Source of the DNA: Microbispora catharanthi
Lineage (GTDB): Bacteria > Actinomycetota > Actinomycetes > Streptosporangiales > Streptosporangiaceae
DNA: 64,000 bases
Assembly: GCF_006334915.2 (NCBI RefSeq)
Contig: NZ_VDMA02000013.1
Coordinates: forward strand, 62,001-126,000
Direction of reading: 5' to 3'
The translations under genes and the position numbers were made by a program. Below are positions 51,401 to 60,590 of the stretch, piece by piece. Each line of letters begins with the position of its first letter. The first letter of the stretch is position 1. The notes beneath the pieces are model-generated. The model worked only from the letters and a program-made list of their open reading frames with translations. It made no database searches and was not told the origin of the DNA.

Positions 51401-53707
51401 ATGAAGCTCAGACCACTGATGATCACGCTGGCCTTACTCACCCCGGCCGTGTCTCCCGTGCCCGCCGCGGCGGCCGACGGGAGTTACTCGGCCACGATCC
51501 GACGCACCGAGTACGGCATCCCGCACATCACCGCCAAGGACTACGGCGGCCTCGGATTCGGGTACGGCTACGCCTTCGCCCAGGACAACCTGTGCACGCT
51601 GGCCTCCTGGGTCGTGACGCTGCGCGGCGAACGCTCCCGCTACTTCGGCCCGAAGGCCGAGTCCGACGACCCGGTCCGCCCGGTCGCCAACCTCGCCAGC
51701 GACGTCTACTACAAGAGCGTCGCCGGCTCCGGCGTCGTACGGCGGCTGCTGGCCCGCCCCGCGCCGGTCGGCCCGAGCGACGAGCTGCGCCGCCTGGTCG
51801 ACGGCTACGTGGCCGGATACAACCGCTACCTCGAGGACACCGGCGTGGCGAACCTGCCCGACCCCAGGTGCCGGGGCAAGGCGTGGGTCGGCCCGATCAC
51901 CGCCACCGACATGTGGAACAACCTGCTCGACCTCGACCGGATGGTCTCGAGCTCCAGCCTGAAGGAGGCCATCGCCGGGATAGCCGAACCCGAGGGACCG
52001 CCAGAAGACAAGAGACCACAGCCCAAGCCGGCCGCGGGCAGCAACGCCTGGGCGCTCGGCCGTCAGGCCACACGCGGGGGCGGCGGGATGGTGCTGGCCG
52101 ACCCGCATTTCCCCTGGCAGGGGATCCGCCGCTTCTACCAGGTCCAGCTCACCATTCCCGGCGTGCTCGACGTCTCCGGCGGCAGCCTGTACGGCACCCC
52201 GGTCGTCCAGATCGGCCACAACGCCAAGGTCGCCTGGGCCCACACCGTCTCCCACGCCCAGCGCTTCACCGTCTACCGGCTGGCACTCGCGGGCGGCCAC
52301 AGCTACCTGGTGGACGGCCGGGCGGAGCCGATGGGCGAGCAGGAGGTGGAGGTCGCCCTGCCGGACGGCACCGTCTCCGGCCACACGCTCCTCACCTCCC
52401 GCTACGGCCCGGTGCTCGCCGTCGGCCAGACCGACGAGGCGGCGTACGCGCTGGCCGACGCGAACGCCGCCAACCTGCGGGCGGCCGACGAGTGGCTGGC
52501 GATGGCCAGGGCGGGCAGCCTCGATGAGCTGCGCACGGCTCAGGGGACCTACCAGGGGATGCCGTTCGTCCACACCCTCGCCACCGACGTGAGCGGGACC
52601 GCCTACTTCGCCGACACCTCGGTCGTCCCCCACGTCACCGACGAAGAAGCGAAGCGCTGTGCCAAGCCCTCGCCCGTTCCTGGCCTCGATGCGTACGTCC
52701 TGGACGGCTCGACCTCCTCGTGCCTGTGGGGCAGGGACGACGACGCCGTCGTGCCGGGCATCTTCGGGCCGGGCAACCAGCCGAGATTGATCCGCGCCGA
52801 CTACGTGGCCAACTCCAACAACACCTACTGGATGACGAACCCGGCGAAGCCGCTCACCGGCTATCCCCAGGCGTACGGCGAGACGGGCACCGACCTGGAG
52901 CCGCGCCCCCGGGTCAGCCTCGACATGATCGCCCAGCGGCTGTCCGGGGCCGACGGGCTCGGCGCGCCCGGCTTCACCCTGGAGACGCTGCAGGACACGG
53001 TGCACGGCAAGCGCAACCTCACCTTCGAGCTGATGCGCGACGACCTGCTGAAGCTGTGCCGCACCCACCGCTCTTCCTCGGGCCCCGGGGCGGACGTGCG
53101 CGAGGCCTGCCGGACACTGAGGAAGTGGAACGGGCGAGCCACCCTGGACGGCGAGGGCGCCGTTCTGTGGCGCGAGTTCTTCACCCGGCTGGGCCGTCCC
53201 ACCAAACCGGGAGAGCCGGTCTTCAGTCCGTGGCGGGTGCCGTTCGACCCCGCGCGCCCGCTCACCACCCCGAGCGGGCTGAAGAGCGACGACCCGGCCG
53301 TGCGGCAGGCCCTCGCCGACGCCGTGCGCTACTTCCAGTCCAACCGCATCCCTCTGACGCTCACCCCCGGGCAGGCGCAGAGCTACTCCTCGATCCCGAT
53401 CCCCGGCTGCACGGAAGGGGAGGGCTGCTTCGACCGGGTACGCACGGGCGGACCGCTCGGCGCGGACGGGCGCTACCCGGAGGTGAACACCGGATCCAGC
53501 TTCATGATGGCCGTCGAGCTCACCAAGGACGGCCCCCGCACGCGTACCGTCCTCACCTACTCCCTGTCCGCCAACCCCGCATCGCCCCATCACACCGACC
53601 AGACGGCCCTGTTCTCGCGCAGCGGGTGGGTCACCGAGCGCTTCACCGCGGCCGAGATCGCCGCCGATCCGCACCTCGAAACCGTCACCGTCCACGGGGG
53701 GCATTGA
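51401..53707 (+). CDS. Secreted penicillin acylase-family Ntn hydrolase
   Basis: A 768-aa S45 peptidase-family acylase. It has a signal peptide (MKLRPLMITLALLTPAVSPVPAAAA), an alpha chain (IRRTEYGIPHITAKDYGGLGFGYGYAFAQDN) and a linker ending PAAG. Autocleavage exposes Ser214 (SNAWALGRQATRGGGGMVLADPHFPW), the catalytic nucleophile of the beta chain. Asn in VANSNNTYW and TGSSFMMAV are also family features. Related enzymes are AHL acylases and aculeacin/cyclic lipopeptide acylases. Substrate is unknown. Being in one operon with an exporter suggests detoxification or maturation outside the cell. Confidence 0.92.
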   Translation: MKLRPLMITLALLTPAVSPVPAAAADGSYSATIRRTEYGIPHITAKDYGGLGFGYGYAFAQDNLCTLASWVVTLRGERSRYFGPKAESDDPVRPVANLASDVYYKSVAGSGVVRRLLARPAPVGPSDELRRLVDGYVAGYNRYLEDTGVANLPDPRCRGKAWVGPITATDMWNNLLDLDRMVSSSSLKEAIAGIAEPEGPPEDKRPQPKPAAGSNAWALGRQATRGGGGMVLADPHFPWQGIRRFYQVQLTIPGVLDVSGGSLYGTPVVQIGHNAKVAWAHTVSHAQRFTVYRLALAGGHSYLVDGRAEPMGEQEVEVALPDGTVSGHTLLTSRYGPVLAVGQTDEAAYALADANAANLRAADEWLAMARAGSLDELRTAQGTYQGMPFVHTLATDVSGTAYFADTSVVPHVTDEEAKRCAKPSPVPGLDAYVLDGSTSSCLWGRDDDAVVPGIFGPGNQPRLIRADYVANSNNTYWMTNPAKPLTGYPQAYGETGTDLEPRPRVSLDMIAQRLSGADGLGAPGFTLETLQDTVHGKRNLTFELMRDDLLKLCRTHRSSSGPGADVREACRTLRKWNGRATLDGEGAVLWREFFTRLGRPTKPGEPVFSPWRVPFDPARPLTTPSGLKSDDPAVRQALADAVRYFQSNRIPLTLTPGQAQSYSSIPIPGCTEGEGCFDRVRTGGPLGADGRYPEVNTGSSFMMAVELTKDGPRTRTVLTYSLSANPASPHHTDQTALFSRSGWVTERFTAAEIAADPHLETVTVHGGH

Positions 53708-53818
53708 CCCGGGCAAGTCAGCGCATTTTTCCCCAAAGGTGGACGTTGCGGGTTATGCTGCCTCACAACCGCCGTGCGGGGGCCTCGGCGATCTCTGATC
53801 GTCTTCTACGGAGGCCGG

Positions 53819-54133
53819 ATGAGAATCGACGACCGCACCGCAATGGGGCTGAGCAAGCGAGAAGCCGAGGTCATGGAGCTGATCGCGACCGGTCACTCCA
53901 ACGGTGAGATCGCGCGGCTGCTGTTCCTGAGCGAAAAGACCGTGAAAAACCACGTCAACCGCATCTACGCCAAGCTGGGCGTGGACTCGAGGATGACGGC
54001 CATCTGCCGTTGGCGCGGCGAACCCGCGCCACCGGCACCGTCAGCTCCCGGCCAGATCCCCGGCGAGGACGGCACGCAGGCCGGCCAGGCCGTACTCAAG
54101 CTCGTCCGGCTGGACGGACAGGGCAGGGCGTAG
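53819..54133 (+). CDS. Stand-alone LuxR/NarL-type HTH protein, 104 aa
   Basis: The whole protein is essentially one HTH_LUXR domain ([48 protein letters not shown], about residues 12-60) with no receiver or ligand domain. GGAGGCCGG precedes the ATG. The last about 30 residues ([15 protein letters not shown]...) are antisense to the convergent lat gene and may be a read-through tail. It follows the acylase operon by 111 bp on the same strand. Target unknown. Confidence 0.8.
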   Translation: MRIDDRTAMGLSKREAEVMELIATGHSNGEIARLLFLSEKTVKNHVNRIYAKLGVDSRMTAICRWRGEPAPPAPSAPGQIPGEDGTQAGQAVLKLVRLDGQGRA

Positions 54134-55327
54134 CCGTACGGACCGCTCGCCGCAGCGCAGGACGAGGATCGCGCGTTCCTCCCGGAGCCGGGCGACCAGC
54201 CCGCCGGGGTCGGGGACGTCGAAGGCGCACATCAGCCCGCGTCCGCGCGCGTTGGCGACCAGGCCCTCGGCCTCCAGACCCTGGAGGGCGCCCAGCAGCT
54301 TCTCGCCCAGGATGGCCGCCCTCGGGATCAGGGCGTCCCGCTCGATGATCTCCAGCATCCGGCGGGAGCGCACCATGTCGACCAGGCCACCGCCCCAGGT
54401 GGAGTTGATCCTGCCGCTGACGCGGAACACGTTGTCGGGCACGAGGTCCACCCTGCGGCCCGCCATGACGCCGCCGACCTGGACCTTCTTCGCGAAGGCC
54501 ACGATGTCGGGAGCCAGGCCGAGCTGCTGGTACGCCCAGGGGGTGCCGGTCAGGCCGACGCCGGTCTGCACCTCGTCCATGACGAACAGGGCCTCGTGCT
54601 CGTGGCAGAGCGCCTGCATCGCCTGCAGGAACTCGGGACGCATGTGGTTGTCGCCGCCCTCGCCCTGGATCGGCTCGGCGATGAAGCAGGCGATGTCGTG
54701 GCGGAACCGCTCGAACGCCTCCCTGGCCTGCGCCAGCGCCCGTTCCTCCGCCCGCTCGACGTCCCCGAAGTGGATGGCGGGGACGTCGACGCGCGGCCAG
54801 CAGAACCGGGGGAACCTGTCGGTCTTGACGGGGTCGGTGTTGGTGAGCGAGAGCGTGTAGCCGCCGCGGCCGTGGAAGGCCCGGGTGAGGTGGAGGACGC
54901 GGGTGCCGAGGCCGGGGTGGCGGCCGTGGGCCTCATTCCAGCGGCTCTTCCAGTCGAAGGCGCACTTGAGCGCGTTCTCCACGGCTGCCGACCCGCCCTC
55001 GACGAAGAACAGGTGAGGCAGTTCCGGGTCGCCGAGCACCCGCCGGAACGTCTCCACGAACTCGGCGAGGTGGACGGTGTACATGTCGGAGTTGGCCGGC
55101 TTGTTGGCGGCCACCCGGCCGAGCAGAGCGACGAACTCCGGGTCGTCGGCGAACGGGTTCACCCCGAGCGGCGACGACGCGAAGAACGTGTAGAAGTCGA
55201 GGTACCTCCGGCCGTCCCGGGCGTCGACCAGCCAGGAGCCCGCGCTCCTGTCCAGGTCGAGCACGAGACGGTAGCCGTCGACGAGCAGGTGCCGTGCGAG
55301 GGCGTCGTGCACAGTGGTGGGGTCCAT
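54041..55327 (-). CDS. lat: L-lysine 6-aminotransferase
   Basis: A 428-aa PLP class III aminotransferase converting lysine to 2-aminoadipate 6-semialdehyde. It has [21 protein letters not shown] and [18 protein letters not shown], the aspartate in [11 protein letters not shown], and the PLP lysine in [10 protein letters not shown]. Other features match Lat of mycobacteria and beta-lactam producers ([24 protein letters not shown]). GGAGGCG precedes the ATG at 55327. Here there is no beta-lactam cluster, so lysine catabolism is likely. It is downstream of a permease gene on the same strand. Expression is possibly Lrp-controlled as known in Mycobacterium; the window has an Lrp at 60587. Confidence 0.92.
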   Translation of the reverse strand: MDPTTVHDALARHLLVDGYRLVLDLDRSAGSWLVDARDGRRYLDFYTFFASSPLGVNPFADDPEFVALLGRVAANKPANSDMYTVHLAEFVETFRRVLGDPELPHLFFVEGGSAAVENALKCAFDWKSRWNEAHGRHPGLGTRVLHLTRAFHGRGGYTLSLTNTDPVKTDRFPRFCWPRVDVPAIHFGDVERAEERALAQAREAFERFRHDIACFIAEPIQGEGGDNHMRPEFLQAMQALCHEHEALFVMDEVQTGVGLTGTPWAYQQLGLAPDIVAFAKKVQVGGVMAGRRVDLVPDNVFRVSGRINSTWGGGLVDMVRSRRMLEIIERDALIPRAAILGEKLLGALQGLEAEGLVANARGRGLMCAFDVPDPGGLVARLREERAILVLRCGERSVRLRPALSVQPDELEYGLAGLRAVLAGDLAGS

Positions 55328-55425
55328 TTCGCCTCCGCGTCATGCTGGGAAACGAGATGATTCCCTCACATCGGGCCATCTATGTGAAGGGTTTTCGCAC
55401 AGATAGCACCTTAAGAGGACATTTT

Positions 55426-56760
55426 TCAGGCCACAGGGGTAGGTTCCGCATCCGAGAAGCTCATCACTGGCGGCCTGCGGGTGAACATCCTCGTCAGCGC
55501 GAGGAGATAGACGAAGCCCACCGCCATCCAGATCAGGCCGACCGTGAACGTGACACCCGAGAGGCTGGTCCACAGCCAGATCGTCAGCGCGAAGCCCACC
55601 AGCGGGACCAGGCCATACCGGACCAGGTCGGCGGCCGAGCGGCGTCCCTCGTCGAACAGGTAGTGCTTGACGACCGTGAGATTGACCATGGAGAACGCGA
55701 TGAGCGCGCCGAAGTTGACCATGACCACGGCGTTGTCCAGGCTGATGAACAGCGCGACGAGCGAGACCGCCGACACCACGGCCGTCGCGACGACCGGGGT
55801 GCGGAAGCGCGGGTGCAGCCGGGCGAAGGCCGCGCGGGGCAGCACGCCGTCGCGGCCCATCGAGTAGAGGATGCGCGAGACGCTCGCCTGGGTGGTCATG
55901 GCCGACCCGAAGGCGCCGACCACGTAGATCCCGACGAAGACGGTCTCGAAAGCGGCGCCGCCCAGCGCGGACATGATGTCCACACCCGCCGTGTCCGCGT
56001 TGGCGAAGTCGTCGTAGCCGGGGTGGACGAGGCTCCCCATCCACGCGACCAGGACGAACAGCAGGCCGCCGATGAGCGTGGTGAGCACGATGGCGCGCGG
56101 GATCGCCCGGCGGGGCTCCTTCGCCTCCTCCGACAGGGTCGAGACGGCGTCGAACCCGAGGAAGCTCAGCGCCAGGATCGCCGCGCCCGCGAACACGCCC
56201 GAGCCCGGAGTGAAGGGGGCGAAGGGCGACGGCGCGGGGTGACCGGCCAGGTGCTTCAGCGACAGCGCGGCGAACACCACGATCAGCACCACCGACAACC
56301 CGACGACCAGGACGTTGACCCGGTTCATCACCGTGATGCCGACGACGTTGAGCACGAGCACCAGCAGCAGCGCCGCCAGGGTGAAGATCCACTGGGGCAC
56401 CTCGGGGAACCGGCTGTTCAGGTAGATCCCGATGAGCAGGAAGTTGATCATCGGGAGGAACAGGTAGTCCAGCATCAGCGTCCACCCGGTCATGAAGCCG
56501 ATGTGGCCGCCGAAGGTCTGCTGGGTGTAGGTGTAGGCGGACCCGGCGGTGGGGTACGCCCTGGCCATCCTGCCGTAGCTGAACGCCGTGAACAGCATGA
56601 CCACGAGGGCGACCACGTAGGCCGCCGGCAGGTGACCCTCGGTGACCTGGGTGACGGCGCCGTAGGTGGTGAAGACGGCGACCGGGGCGAGGTAGGTCAG
56701 CCCGAACAAGGTCAGTCCGGGGACGCCGAGGACGCGCTTCAGTCCGGCGGATTCGGTCAT
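55426..56760 (-). CDS. APC-family amino-acid permease
   Basis: A 444-aa permease with about 12 helices. It begins GLKRVLGVPGLTLFGLTYLAPVAVFTTYGAV with the APC helix-1 glycine pattern, then the later FLGFDAVSTLSEEAKEPRRAIPRA segment typical of the family. The C-terminal DUF/AA-permease helices follow. Its ATG overlaps the stop of the amidohydrolase gene upstream (ATGA), so permease and amidohydrolase form a unit, with lat following after 98 bp. Substrate is probably an amino acid or amine used by those enzymes. Confidence 0.9.
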   Translation of the reverse strand: MTESAGLKRVLGVPGLTLFGLTYLAPVAVFTTYGAVTQVTEGHLPAAYVVALVVMLFTAFSYGRMARAYPTAGSAYTYTQQTFGGHIGFMTGWTLMLDYLFLPMINFLLIGIYLNSRFPEVPQWIFTLAALLLVLVLNVVGITVMNRVNVLVVGLSVVLIVVFAALSLKHLAGHPAPSPFAPFTPGSGVFAGAAILALSFLGFDAVSTLSEEAKEPRRAIPRAIVLTTLIGGLLFVLVAWMGSLVHPGYDDFANADTAGVDIMSALGGAAFETVFVGIYVVGAFGSAMTTQASVSRILYSMGRDGVLPRAAFARLHPRFRTPVVATAVVSAVSLVALFISLDNAVVMVNFGALIAFSMVNLTVVKHYLFDEGRRSAADLVRYGLVPLVGFALTIWLWTSLSGVTFTVGLIWMAVGFVYLLALTRMFTRRPPVMSFSDAEPTPVA

Positions 56761-58409
56761 ACGCCACTCCTGTTGACTGGGGGGAAGGTTCTCACGCCGG
56801 CCGCCCACGTGCCGAGGACGGTCGTCGTCTCCGCGATGTCATGGGGGTCCAGCCGCCGCACGTCGCCGTTCAGCCAGACCAGGTCGGCCACCTTGCCGGG
56901 GGCCAGGGTGCCGCGCTCGTCCTCGGCGAACGCCTGGTGGGCGACCCCCGCGCTGTACGCCGACAGCGCCTCCTCGACGCCGATGCGCTCCTCGGGCAGC
57001 CAGCCGCCGGACGGCTCACGCTCGGCGTTCTCCCGCGTCACCGCGACCGGCAGCCCGGCCAGCGGGCGGTGGTCGCTCACCGGCCAGTCGCTGCCGAAGG
57101 ACACCTGCACCCCGGCGCGCAGCAGCGAGCCGATGAGGTACTGCCGCCGGGCCCGCTCCGGTCCGATCCTGGGGAAGGTCAGCTTCGTCATCGGGGGATC
57201 GGTGCGCGCCCACAGGGGCTGGAGGTTGGCGATCACGCCGAGCCGGGCGAACCGCGGCAGGTCCTCCTCCGCGAGCACCTGCACATGAGCGATCACCGGC
57301 CTGCGGTCGCGCGGGCCGTTCACCCGCGTCACGTGCTCGATCGCGTCCAGCGCGGTGCGGATGCCCGCGTCGCCGATCGCGTGCAGGTGCGCCTGCAGGC
57401 CCATCGCGTCCACGGCCGTCAGGGCCTCCAGCAGGTCGCCGTACGGCCAGACGGGCATGCCCCGTGTGCAGGGATCGTCGCTGTACGGCGCGAGCAGCGA
57501 CGCCGTGCGGTTCTCCAGGATGCCGTCAACGAAGAACTTGACCGTGTCGGCCGTGACGGTGGCGGTGGTGAGCCGGTCGTGCCCGAGCGCCCGCACCCGC
57601 GCGCGGTCGGCGGCGAACTCGGCGAGCTGCTCGCGCCATCGCGCCGGATCGGCGCGGAAGGCCAGATTGACCCGGGTCGCCAGCAGCCCACGGCGGGCCG
57701 CCTCCAGGTAGGCCTCGACCGTGCCGTGCTCCACCCACGCGTCCTGGATCCAGGTCACCCCGGCCGCGGCGTACGCCTCGGTGGCGGCGGCGAGCGCGGT
57801 GACGAGGTCCTCGGTCGTGCGGGCGGGGGCGGCGGTGAGGACCGCGTCCACCGCGTCCCACTCGATCATGGTCCCGAGCAGCGCGCCGTCCGGACGGCGG
57901 GCGAACCGGCCGCGGGGCGTGTCGGGCGTCGAGGCGTCCAGGCCGGCTCGCCGCATGGCCTCGGAGTTGCACCACAACGTGTGGTAGTCCCAGGCCCGCA
58001 GCGCCACCGGACGGTCGGGCACCGCCTCGTCCAGCCATCGGGCGTCGAACAGGCCGTCCGGGACGATCGTCGCGTCGTAGCCGCCGCCGATGATCCATTC
58101 GTCGCCGGGATGCGCGGCGGCGTGGCGGCGAACCTCCTCGACGATCTCCTCGACCGTGCCGAGCCCTCTGATGTGCGGGCCCGTCGCCTCGAACCCGGCG
58201 TGGTCGGGATGACAGTGGCCGTCGCCGAAGGCGGGCAACAGCATTCCGCCCCGCAGGTCCACGCGGTCGTCGTGGGTTCCCGCGAGGGCGGCGGCTCCAA
58301 GTGCCTCTATCCGGCCGTCCCGTACGGACAGGGCGTCGGTGGTCGTGCCGGTGCCCGTCCAGACGGTGCCGCTGTGAAAGAGGGTGCGACGGAAGAGGGT
58401 GCGCGACAT
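56757..58409 (-). CDS. YtcJ-type amidohydrolase (amidohydrolase 3 family)
   Basis: A 550-aa metal-dependent hydrolase. The metal motif is GDGHCHPDHAG (about residues 62-72). A long inserted N-terminal beta-sandwich, KFFVDGILENRT (about 290), HLHAIGDAGIR, HVQVLAEEDL and FGSDWPVSDHRP carry the other histidines and the catalytic aspartate. Family members hydrolyse amide/ureide bonds or cyclic imines, the substrate being unknown here. It opens the operon leading to permease and lat. A TetR gene is divergent and may control it. Confidence 0.88.
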   Translation of the reverse strand: MSRTLFRRTLFHSGTVWTGTGTTTDALSVRDGRIEALGAAALAGTHDDRVDLRGGMLLPAFGDGHCHPDHAGFEATGPHIRGLGTVEEIVEEVRRHAAAHPGDEWIIGGGYDATIVPDGLFDARWLDEAVPDRPVALRAWDYHTLWCNSEAMRRAGLDASTPDTPRGRFARRPDGALLGTMIEWDAVDAVLTAAPARTTEDLVTALAAATEAYAAAGVTWIQDAWVEHGTVEAYLEAARRGLLATRVNLAFRADPARWREQLAEFAADRARVRALGHDRLTTATVTADTVKFFVDGILENRTASLLAPYSDDPCTRGMPVWPYGDLLEALTAVDAMGLQAHLHAIGDAGIRTALDAIEHVTRVNGPRDRRPVIAHVQVLAEEDLPRFARLGVIANLQPLWARTDPPMTKLTFPRIGPERARRQYLIGSLLRAGVQVSFGSDWPVSDHRPLAGLPVAVTRENAEREPSGGWLPEERIGVEEALSAYSAGVAHQAFAEDERGTLAPGKVADLVWLNGDVRRLDPHDIAETTTVLGTWAAGVRTFPPVNRSGV

Positions 58410-58420
58410 GGGCGTCCCGA

Positions 58421-58442
58421 TAAATCGAATGACGTTCGTTTA
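58421..58442. promoter_or_regulatory. Candidate TetR operator between divergent genes
   Basis: TAAATCGAATGACGTTCGTTTA shows CGAA/TTCG arms around TGACG and wider TAAA...TTTA ends. It sits in the 38-bp gap between the amidohydrolase start and the TetR gene, where an autoregulatory TetR site is expected. The two arms differ by one inserted base, so the match is imperfect. Confidence 0.5.
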
Positions 58443-58447
58443 GTGGG

Positions 58448-59152
58448 ATGAGGATAGGTTGTCGAAGGGCAAAGCGGAAGGGGGCTGCGGGCCGAATGCG
58501 GCGGCGGGTGGGACGGCCGGTCAAGCCGGTGTTGAGCAGGGAGGCCATCGCGCGGGCCGCGCTGACCCTGATCGACGACGCCGGAGCCGAGGGTTTCTCC
58601 ATGGCCGCCCTCGCCGAACGGCTGGGCGTGCGGCCGTCCTCGCTCTACAACCATGTGAGCGGCAAGGACGACATCCTGGCGGCGGTCCGCGAGATCGTCT
58701 CCGACGCCATCGACGCCTCGATGTTCGCCGAGCTGCCCTGGGACGAGGCGCTGGTGCGGTGGGCCCACGGCTACCGCGACGCGTTCGCCGCGCACCCGCC
58801 CGCGATCTCGCTGCTGGCCACCCTGCCGATCACCGGAGCCCTGCGGACGCTGCGGATGTACGAGGAGGTGGTCGCCGGCCTGCGGCGCGGCGGCTGGCCC
58901 GAGGCGATGGTCATCCCGGTGATGGTGGCCGTGGAGTCGTTCATCCTCGGCTCGGCGCTCGACCTGGTGGCGCCGCCCGACATGTTCGACGCCGGGCCGC
59001 TGGCCGCACAGGTCCCGGTCTTCGCCGCCACGGTGCGCGCCCGCGACGACGCCGCGACCTCCAGCGGACGTCCGCCGGCGGACCTGTCCTTCGAGGTCGG
59101 GCTGGCCGCGATCGTGGAGGGGCTGCGGCGGACGCTCGCGGCTATGGGATGA
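58448..59152 (+). CDS. TetR-family regulator
   Basis: About 234 aa (218 if started at the ATG at 58496). HTH: LSREAIARAALTLIDDAGAEGFSMAALAERLGVRPSSLYNHVSGKDDILAAV. The C-terminal ligand domain resembles TetR_C (WAHGYRDAFAAHPPAISLLATLP). RRRVGRP before the HTH is common. The start is uncertain: 58448 is tight against the operator and has only a weak RBS. It is divergent from the amidohydrolase/permease/lat genes and thus the likely local regulator. Confidence 0.85.
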   Translation: MRIGCRRAKRKGAAGRMRRRVGRPVKPVLSREAIARAALTLIDDAGAEGFSMAALAERLGVRPSSLYNHVSGKDDILAAVREIVSDAIDASMFAELPWDEALVRWAHGYRDAFAAHPPAISLLATLPITGALRTLRMYEEVVAGLRRGGWPEAMVIPVMVAVESFILGSALDLVAPPDMFDAGPLAAQVPVFAATVRARDDAATSSGRPPADLSFEVGLAAIVEGLRRTLAAMG

Positions 59153-59187
59153 CGATTCAGAAGCCTTTGTGTACCTTTGCTTCAGAT

Positions 59188-59205
59188 TCCGTGGTTTTTC
59201 ACGGA
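59188..59205. promoter_or_regulatory. TCCGTG-N6-CACGGA inverted repeat before aminotransferase
   Basis: Perfect 6-bp arms around GTTTTT in a less GC-rich 79-bp gap (59153-59231) between tetR and the class III aminotransferase gene. It could be a terminator for tetR or an Lrp/other operator. The choice is open. Confidence 0.35.
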
Positions 59206-59231
59206 GTTCAGCGATCTTTTCTGAGGCAGGG

Positions 59232-60590
59232 ATGATGATCGACCGTACTCGCCTGGCCCGGCTGCTCGACCGCGAGCGCGACGCGTTCCGGGGGCGCAAC
59301 CCGCGCTCGGCCGCCGCGTACGAGCAGGCGAGAGGCCACCTGTTCGGCGGCGTGCCGATGACCTGGATGAACAAGACGGCCGCGGGCTTCCCGCTCTACC
59401 TGGCCGAGGCCCGCGGCGCCCGCGTCACCGACCTGGACGGCCACGAGTACGTCGACCTCTGCCTCGGCGACACCGGTGCGATGGCGGGGCACTCCCCCCA
59501 GGCGACCGTGGACGCCGTCGCCGACCGGTTCGGCCGGCGGGGCGGCGCCACGGTGATGATGCCGACCGAGGACGCCGCCTGGGTCGGCGCCGAGCTGGGC
59601 CGCCGGTTCGGCGTGCCCTACTGGAGCTTCTCGCTGACGGCCACGGACGCCAACCGGTGGGCGATCCGGCTGGCCAGGGCGATCACCGGCAAGCCCAAGA
59701 TCCTCGTGAACAGCTACTGCTACCACGGCAGCGTGGACGAGGTGCTCCTCGTGGTCGGCCCGGACGGCGAGCAGGTGTCCCGCGAGGGCAACGTCGGCGC
59801 TCCGGTCGATCCCACCGTCACCTCGCGCGTCGTGGAGTTCAACGACCTGCCCTCGCTTGAGCGAGAGCTGGCGCACGGCGACGTCGCGGCGGTCCTCATG
59901 GAGCCCGCCCTCACCAACATCGGCATCGTCCTGCCCGAGCCGGGCTACCTGGAGGGCGTCAGGGACCTGACCCGGCGGTACGGCAGCCTGCTGATCAACG
60001 ACGAGACGCACACCTTCTCGGCGGGCCCGGGTGGCTGCACGAAGGCGTGGGACCTGCACCCCGACATCGTGACGATCGGCAAGGCGATCGGCGGCGGCAT
60101 CCCGAGCGGCGGCTACGGCCTGTCCGCCGAGGTCGCCGCGCGCGTCGAGGCGATGGACGGACTCGACCTGGTCGACATGGGCGGTGTCGGCGGCACGCTG
60201 GCCGGCAACGCCCTGTCGGTCGCCGCGATGCGTGCCACGCTGGAGCACGTGCTCACCGACGACGCGTTCGCCGCCATGACCGAGCTGGCGACCCGCTTCA
60301 CCAAGGGCGTCCAGGAGGTGATCGACGCGCACCGCCTGCCGTGGTCGGTCACGCAGCTCGGAGCGCGCGCCGAGTATCGCTTCACCAGCCCGGCCCCCCG
60401 CAACGGCGGCGAGTCGAACGCGGCAGGCGACCCCGACCTCGACGACTACCTGCACGTCTACCTGGCCAACCGGGGTGTGCTGCTCACGCCGTTCCACAAC
60501 ATGGCGCTGATGTCCCCCGCCACCACCGAGGCCGACGTGGACCTGCACCACGAGGTGTTCGCCGCGGCCGTGGCGGACCTGGTCTCATGA
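59232..60590 (+). CDS. Class III PLP aminotransferase (glutamate-1-semialdehyde mutase-like)
   Basis: 452 aa. It has VTDLDGHEYVDLCLGDTGAMAGHSP, LMEPALTNIGIVLPEPGYL, the Asp in INDETHTFS, and the PLP lysine K284 in TIGKAIGGGIPSGGYG. This layout is closest to GSA mutase-like and D-phenylglycine/beta-amino-acid aminotransferases. It is not HemL of the haem pathway in context. ATG 59232 (or the next Met) follows GAGGCAGGG. The stop overlaps the Lrp gene (ATGA), so an Lrp-type regulator is co-made, possibly sensing the substrate or product. Confidence 0.85.
   Translation: MMIDRTRLARLLDRERDAFRGRNPRSAAAYEQARGHLFGGVPMTWMNKTAAGFPLYLAEARGARVTDLDGHEYVDLCLGDTGAMAGHSPQATVDAVADRFGRRGGATVMMPTEDAAWVGAELGRRFGVPYWSFSLTATDANRWAIRLARAITGKPKILVNSYCYHGSVDEVLLVVGPDGEQVSREGNVGAPVDPTVTSRVVEFNDLPSLERELAHGDVAAVLMEPALTNIGIVLPEPGYLEGVRDLTRRYGSLLINDETHTFSAGPGGCTKAWDLHPDIVTIGKAIGGGIPSGGYGLSAEVAARVEAMDGLDLVDMGGVGGTLAGNALSVAAMRATLEHVLTDDAFAAMTELATRFTKGVQEVIDAHRLPWSVTQLGARAEYRFTSPAPRNGGESNAAGDPDLDDYLHVYLANRGVLLTPFHNMALMSPATTEADVDLHHEVFAAAVADLVS

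Noticed and set aside
51434..53716. Minus-strand 760-codon frame
   Set aside because: Antisense of the penicillin acylase gene, low-complexity composition.
54041..55327. Beta-lactam biosynthesis locus indicated by lat
   Set aside because: No pcbAB or pcbC genes. The surrounding genes fit amino-acid catabolism.
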